Positions 60,949 through 64,000 of a stretch of DNA of 64,000 bases are shown piece by piece. Every line of letters starts with the position of its first letter. Position 1 is the first letter of the stretch. The position numbers and the translations under genes are program-made. The notes under the pieces were generated by a model, which saw nothing but the letters and a program-made list of their open reading frames with translations, was not told where the DNA came from and did not search any database. Source of the DNA: Methylobacterium gnaphalii (GTDB lineage: Bacteria; Pseudomonadota; Alphaproteobacteria; Rhizobiales; Beijerinckiaceae); NCBI RefSeq assembly GCF_007992215.1, contig NZ_BJZV01000024.1, positions 1 through 64,000 of the forward strand, written 5' to 3'.

Positions 60949-62790
60949 TCAGCCGCGGACAGCCCGTTCACACGCGCCTCTCCTCAGCGGATTGCGCCGG
61001 GCGAAATACACGCGGCGCTCGCCCTCAGAGCGGATGACCTCGGCCCGCACCTTCAGGAGGTCGCGCCGGGTTACGATGCCGGTCAGTCGGCCGGTCTCGA
61101 CCTCTGTCACCGCGATGCAGCCCTGGTGCCGGCCGAGCATCAGGTCGACGGCGCGCGCGACCACGTCGCCGGGATGGACGATCACAGCGGCCTGACCCGT
61201 TAGGCGCTCCGCCAGCGCCTCCTCCGGTCCACCAGGGCTCATCTTCCAGTGAAGGGCGTCCTTGCCGGAGACGACGGCGATCGGACGGCCCTCGGCGTCG
61301 ATGACAGGGTAGGTGCGGTGTTCCCCCCGCTCGACGGTCTCGACCGCCGCCGTGACGGTCATGTTCGCCGAGAGGGTCTCGGGGCGGCTGACCATGACGT
61401 CGCGGACGCGGGTCAGCTCGAAGGGATCGATGCCGTATTCGCGAGTGATGTGCTGGCCCCGGCGGGCGATCTTTTCCGTGAGGATCGAGCGCTTGAGGAT
61501 CAGCACCGTCACCGCGTAGGCGGCGGCTGTCGCTGCCAAGAGCGCCGGCAGCGTGTGCAGGTCGCCGGTGATCTCCGCGGCAAAGACCGCGCCGGTCAGC
61601 GGAGCGCGCATGGTCCCACCGAGCATCGCAGCCATGCCGAGCAGGGCCCAGAACCCGGGATTGCCGGGCAGGACGCCGCCGACGAGCCATCCCATCGCGC
61701 CGCCGAGGATCAGGAGCGGCGCCAGCACGCCGCCAGAGGTGCCGGACGAGAGTGCCAACAGCCAGATCGCCGCCTTCACGACGAGGATCGCCAGGACGGC
61801 CTGGACGAGCAGGTGCCCGGCCAGCAGATCGCCGATCACGTCGTAGCCCACCCCGAGCGCGCGCGGCTCGATCAACCCGCCGAGCCCGATGCAGAGGCCG
61901 CCGATCGCCGGCCACCACATCCAATGGATGGGCAGGCGCTCGAACAGATCCTCCAATGTGTAGAGGCATTTGGTCAGCAGGGCCGATTGAAGCCCGGCGA
62001 GGATCCCGACCATCGCGCAGGCGGCGAGGCCCCACCACGGCAGCGCCGGCACGCCCGAGAAGGCGAACAGGGGGCCGCTCTCGAACACCAGCGGACGCCA
62101 CGCCGTGGCGGTTAGCGCCGCGGCGGTCACGGGCAGGAAGCTGCGCGGCCGCCACTCGAACAGCAGCAGTTCGACAGCGAGCAGCACGGCGGCCATCGGC
62201 GTGCCGAAGATCGCCGTCATGCCGGAGGCCGCGCCGGCGACGAGCAGCGTCTTCCGCTCGGCGGAGCTCAGATGGAAGAACTGGGCGAACAGCGAACCGA
62301 TCGCGCCACCCGTCATGATGATCGGGCCCTCCGCGCCGAAGGGGCCGCCGGTGCCGATCGAGATCGCCGAGGAGAGCGGCTTCAGGATCGCCACTTTCGG
62401 CGACATGCGACTCTGGCCGATCAGGATCGCCTCGATGGCTTCCGGGATGCCGTGGCCGCGGATCTTCTCCGATCCGAAGCGCGCCATCAGGCCGATGAGG
62501 AGCCCGCCGATGACCGGAACCGCCACCATCCAGGGCGTGCGCGCCGCGTCCGCCAGCGACACCGGAGTCGTGTCGAAGCGTCCGAACCAGGCGAGTTGGG
62601 TGACGAGGGCGATGAGCTTGATCAGCGCATAGGCCGCGACGCTGCCTGCGCTGCCGATCACCAGAGCCATGGCGACGAGAACCAGCACACGAGGGCTCGC
62701 GGTGAAATCACCGAGCGGCCGAGGTGCGGGCGCGGCCCGTGCCGGCGCCTTACTTTTCGTCGCCACAGCCGTTCCTGTCTCGATTAGCAT
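60949..62790 (-). CDS. CLC chloride channel/antiporter with CBS domains
   Basis: 613 residues. The CLC pore part has the gate GGPFGAEGPIIMTGGAIGS, with the gating Glu in GAEGP, and the inner GHGIPEAIEAIL and ELLLFEWRPRSFLPVT, where the second Glu typical of H+/Cl- antiporters can be placed. About 70 residues beyond the last helix a C-terminal pair of CBS domains follows (RVRDVMVSRPETLSAN, GRLTGIVTRRDLLKVRAEVI). ATG 62790 has GGAG 6 bases before it. It is divergent from the MarR gene across a 72-bp region, so it may be its target. Confidence 0.95.
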   Translation of the reverse strand: MLIETGTAVATKSKAPARAAPAPRPLGDFTASPRVLVLVAMALVIGSAGSVAAYALIKLIALVTQLAWFGRFDTTPVSLADAARTPWMVAVPVIGGLLIGLMARFGSEKIRGHGIPEAIEAILIGQSRMSPKVAILKPLSSAISIGTGGPFGAEGPIIMTGGAIGSLFAQFFHLSSAERKTLLVAGAASGMTAIFGTPMAAVLLAVELLLFEWRPRSFLPVTAAALTATAWRPLVFESGPLFAFSGVPALPWWGLAACAMVGILAGLQSALLTKCLYTLEDLFERLPIHWMWWPAIGGLCIGLGGLIEPRALGVGYDVIGDLLAGHLLVQAVLAILVVKAAIWLLALSSGTSGGVLAPLLILGGAMGWLVGGVLPGNPGFWALLGMAAMLGGTMRAPLTGAVFAAEITGDLHTLPALLAATAAAYAVTVLILKRSILTEKIARRGQHITREYGIDPFELTRVRDVMVSRPETLSANMTVTAAVETVERGEHRTYPVIDAEGRPIAVVSGKDALHWKMSPGGPEEALAERLTGQAAVIVHPGDVVARAVDLMLGRHQGCIAVTEVETGRLTGIVTRRDLLKVRAEVIRSEGERRVYFARRNPLRRGACERAVRG

Positions 62791-62821
62791 CGATGTCTCC
62801 AACTTCACTCACGCTCATATA

Positions 62822-62832
62822 TCGTATTACGA
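62822..62832. promoter_or_regulatory. Palindrome in the CLC/MarR divergent promoter
   Basis: TCGTATTACGA is a perfect 11-bp palindrome (centre T), embedded in ATATATCGTATTACGACATAA in the 72 bases between the two start codons. It is a good candidate operator for the MarR protein. Confidence 0.55.
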
Positions 62833-62862
62833 CATAATTGGCCCCTTTTTCTGCGGAATGGT

Positions 62863-63309
62863 ATGAATGCGGTCATGACATCCGTGCACCGGACCGAGAC
62901 CGGCCTGTCCCGCGAGCAATATGCGGCCATCGCCGATTTCCGTTTTCAACTGAGGCGCTTCCTCGCCTTCAGTGAGAGCGCGGCTATGCGAGCCGGCCTC
63001 CCGCCGCAGCAGCATCAGGCTCTTCTGGCAATTGCCGGCCATCGCGCGGACGAGCCGCCGAGCGTCGGCATGCTCGCCAGACACCTGCTGATTGCGCCGA
63101 ACACGGCGGCTGAACTCGTCGGCCGGATGGAGCAGGGCGGTCTCGTCACCAAGGAAGCTGCTGCGGAGGATCGCCGCCGGACGGAGCTTGCCCTAACGCC
63201 GAAGGCCGCCAAGCTTCTGCGTACCTTGACGGTCGCCCATCTGGAGGAGCTGCGCGAACTCGAACCGGCTCTGGTGCGTGCGTTGGGCGGCATTGGGCCC
63301 GCCGGCTGA
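62863..63309 (+). CDS. MarR-family transcriptional regulator
   Basis: 148 residues, winged-helix MarR. Helical N-terminus LSREQYAAIADFRFQLRRFL, recognition region SVGMLARHLLIAPNTAAELV, and the wing with GLVTKEAAAEDRRRTELALT are visible, followed by the dimer helix TPKAAKLLRTLTVAHLEEL. MarR proteins usually repress a divergent gene and release DNA with a small ligand. Here the neighbour is the CLC gene. Confidence 0.93.
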   Translation: MNAVMTSVHRTETGLSREQYAAIADFRFQLRRFLAFSESAAMRAGLPPQQHQALLAIAGHRADEPPSVGMLARHLLIAPNTAAELVGRMEQGGLVTKEAAAEDRRRTELALTPKAAKLLRTLTVAHLEELRELEPALVRALGGIGPAG

Positions 63310-63401
63310 GCCCGTGGGACGTCCTGCGAGGGTGCCATTCAAGCGTTCATTAACGACGCTGCGCCTAACTGGCGGGGAACCGCTCCGCGGGGAGTCGGAC
63401 C

Positions 63402-64000
63402 TTGTATCGAGTCATTTCACAGATCATGCGCGCAACGGGACGACCTCCCCATTCCCATCGTGATCCCTCTCGTCCCGGCCGTGGCGGCGACCGCCTCGAC
63501 CTCTCCATCGGCGCCATCACACAGCGCCTGATGAAGATCCGCTCCAACGTTGCGCGCCGGCTCTATGGGCCGCCGCAGCGATCGAGCCAGCCTGTGGCGC
63601 GGCCCGCTCCGGAAGCACCCATGAGCTGGCTGACCTCCCCGCAGGCGATGCTCGCGGCCTCCGATCGGTCAGAGGTCCCGGCGGCATGGACCGAGCATGC
63701 GTCCCACCAGGATGCCAGCTTCGATCCCTCCTACGAGAGCCGCATCGACGAGAGCGCATCGAACGCAGGCGTCCTGGTGCGTACCCCGCGCCGTCCCGAC
63801 GCCATCGTTCCCCACGCGATGCCTGTTCCGACAGGGGATCCGAGCGTGCGCTTTACCCGCACGCCCGATCCAGTACTGCAGGAGCGGCGCCAGCGCGCGG
63901 TCGAGGCCGAGCGCGAGGCTCAGCGTCAGGCTCAGGCCCTGGCCGAAGCGCAGGCTGCTGCCCTTGCTGCCGCCGAAGCGGCGCGCGAGGCAGCTGAAGC
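63402..64000 (+). CDS. Partial hypothetical protein, coiled-coil-forming
   Basis: 5' part of a gene cut by the window end. TTG 63402 has GGAG 7 bases upstream, so I use it over ATG 63426. The N-terminal 180 or so residues are Pro/Arg-rich and of low complexity (LYRVISQIMRATGRPPHSHR). A charged Ala/Glu/Gln helix then starts (QERRQRAVEAEREAQRQAQ), a likely coiled coil that continues beyond the edge. No family recognised. Confidence 0.6.
   Translation, partial: MYRVISQIMRATGRPPHSHRDPSRPGRGGDRLDLSIGAITQRLMKIRSNVARRLYGPPQRSSQPVARPAPEAPMSWLTSPQAMLAASDRSEVPAAWTEHASHQDASFDPSYESRIDESASNAGVLVRTPRRPDAIVPHAMPVPTGDPSVRFTRTPDPVLQERRQRAVEAEREAQRQAQALAEAQAAALAAAEAAREAAE

Overview
The window is high-GC (about two thirds G+C by eye) alphaproteobacterial chromosomal DNA, most likely from Hyphomicrobiales of the Methylobacterium/Methylorubrum type. 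Support for this comes from the acnA-ccmABCDG-yciB-ftsY block, a TrcR (DUF1013) cell-cycle regulator, a class GN sortase with its single substrate, the secDF-Mth938-squalene-synthase-like cluster, and frequent GTG/TTG starts. The genus call rests on remembered gene order and was not checked. Coding density is high. I saw no tRNA, rRNA, insertion sequence, prophage or CRISPR array.

Layout. 1-480: decayed cytochrome c remnant and the acnA terminator. 486-8133: aconitase (minus), then ccmA-ccmB, a zinc metallopeptidase gene, and ccmC-ccmD-ccmG (cytochrome c maturation). 8137-13000: yciB and ftsY (minus), a pseudouridine synthase, an exported protein and trcR. 13076-17090 (minus): a cobalamin riboswitch, a TonB-dependent receptor and a translationally coupled PepSY membrane protein interrupted by an in-frame amber codon. 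17176-21166 (minus): a hydrolase, prs, a DUF4170 protein and xseA. 21214-29391: a YkuD protein, an exported caspase-like protease, an HTH regulator, an amidase, a flavin-dependent (LLM) oxidoreductase and two small membrane proteins. 29404-32141 (minus): a sortase and its LPQTAT-bearing VIT/VWA substrate. 32762-38937: uvrA, a strongly expressed outer-membrane beta-barrel, a fasciclin remnant and an HtrA-like protein without its catalytic triad. 38984-44128: trmFO, an MFS transporter, a GNAT enzyme and lactate permease. 44276-48562 (minus): yajC-secD-secF-Mth938-NDUFAF6-like. 48948-58711: phosphoesterase, pccB, a FemAB/GNAT-like gene, an orphan with a low-GC core, an M20 amidohydrolase, a CDF transporter, HIT, PilZ and a short orphan. 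58822-64000: NAD synthetase, a CLC channel divergent from a MarR regulator, and a partial coiled-coil gene.

Most of the window is housekeeping. The points that deserve a second look are: the riboswitch-controlled receptor with its amber-broken partner; the squalene-synthase-like protein that has lost both Asp-rich motifs and sits in an operon with an NDUFAF3 homologue and SecDF (a likely complex I assembly unit); the protease-dead HtrA; the metallopeptidase gene lodged inside the ccm cluster; the dedicated sortase pair; and three decayed genes (cytochrome c, PepSY, fasciclin).
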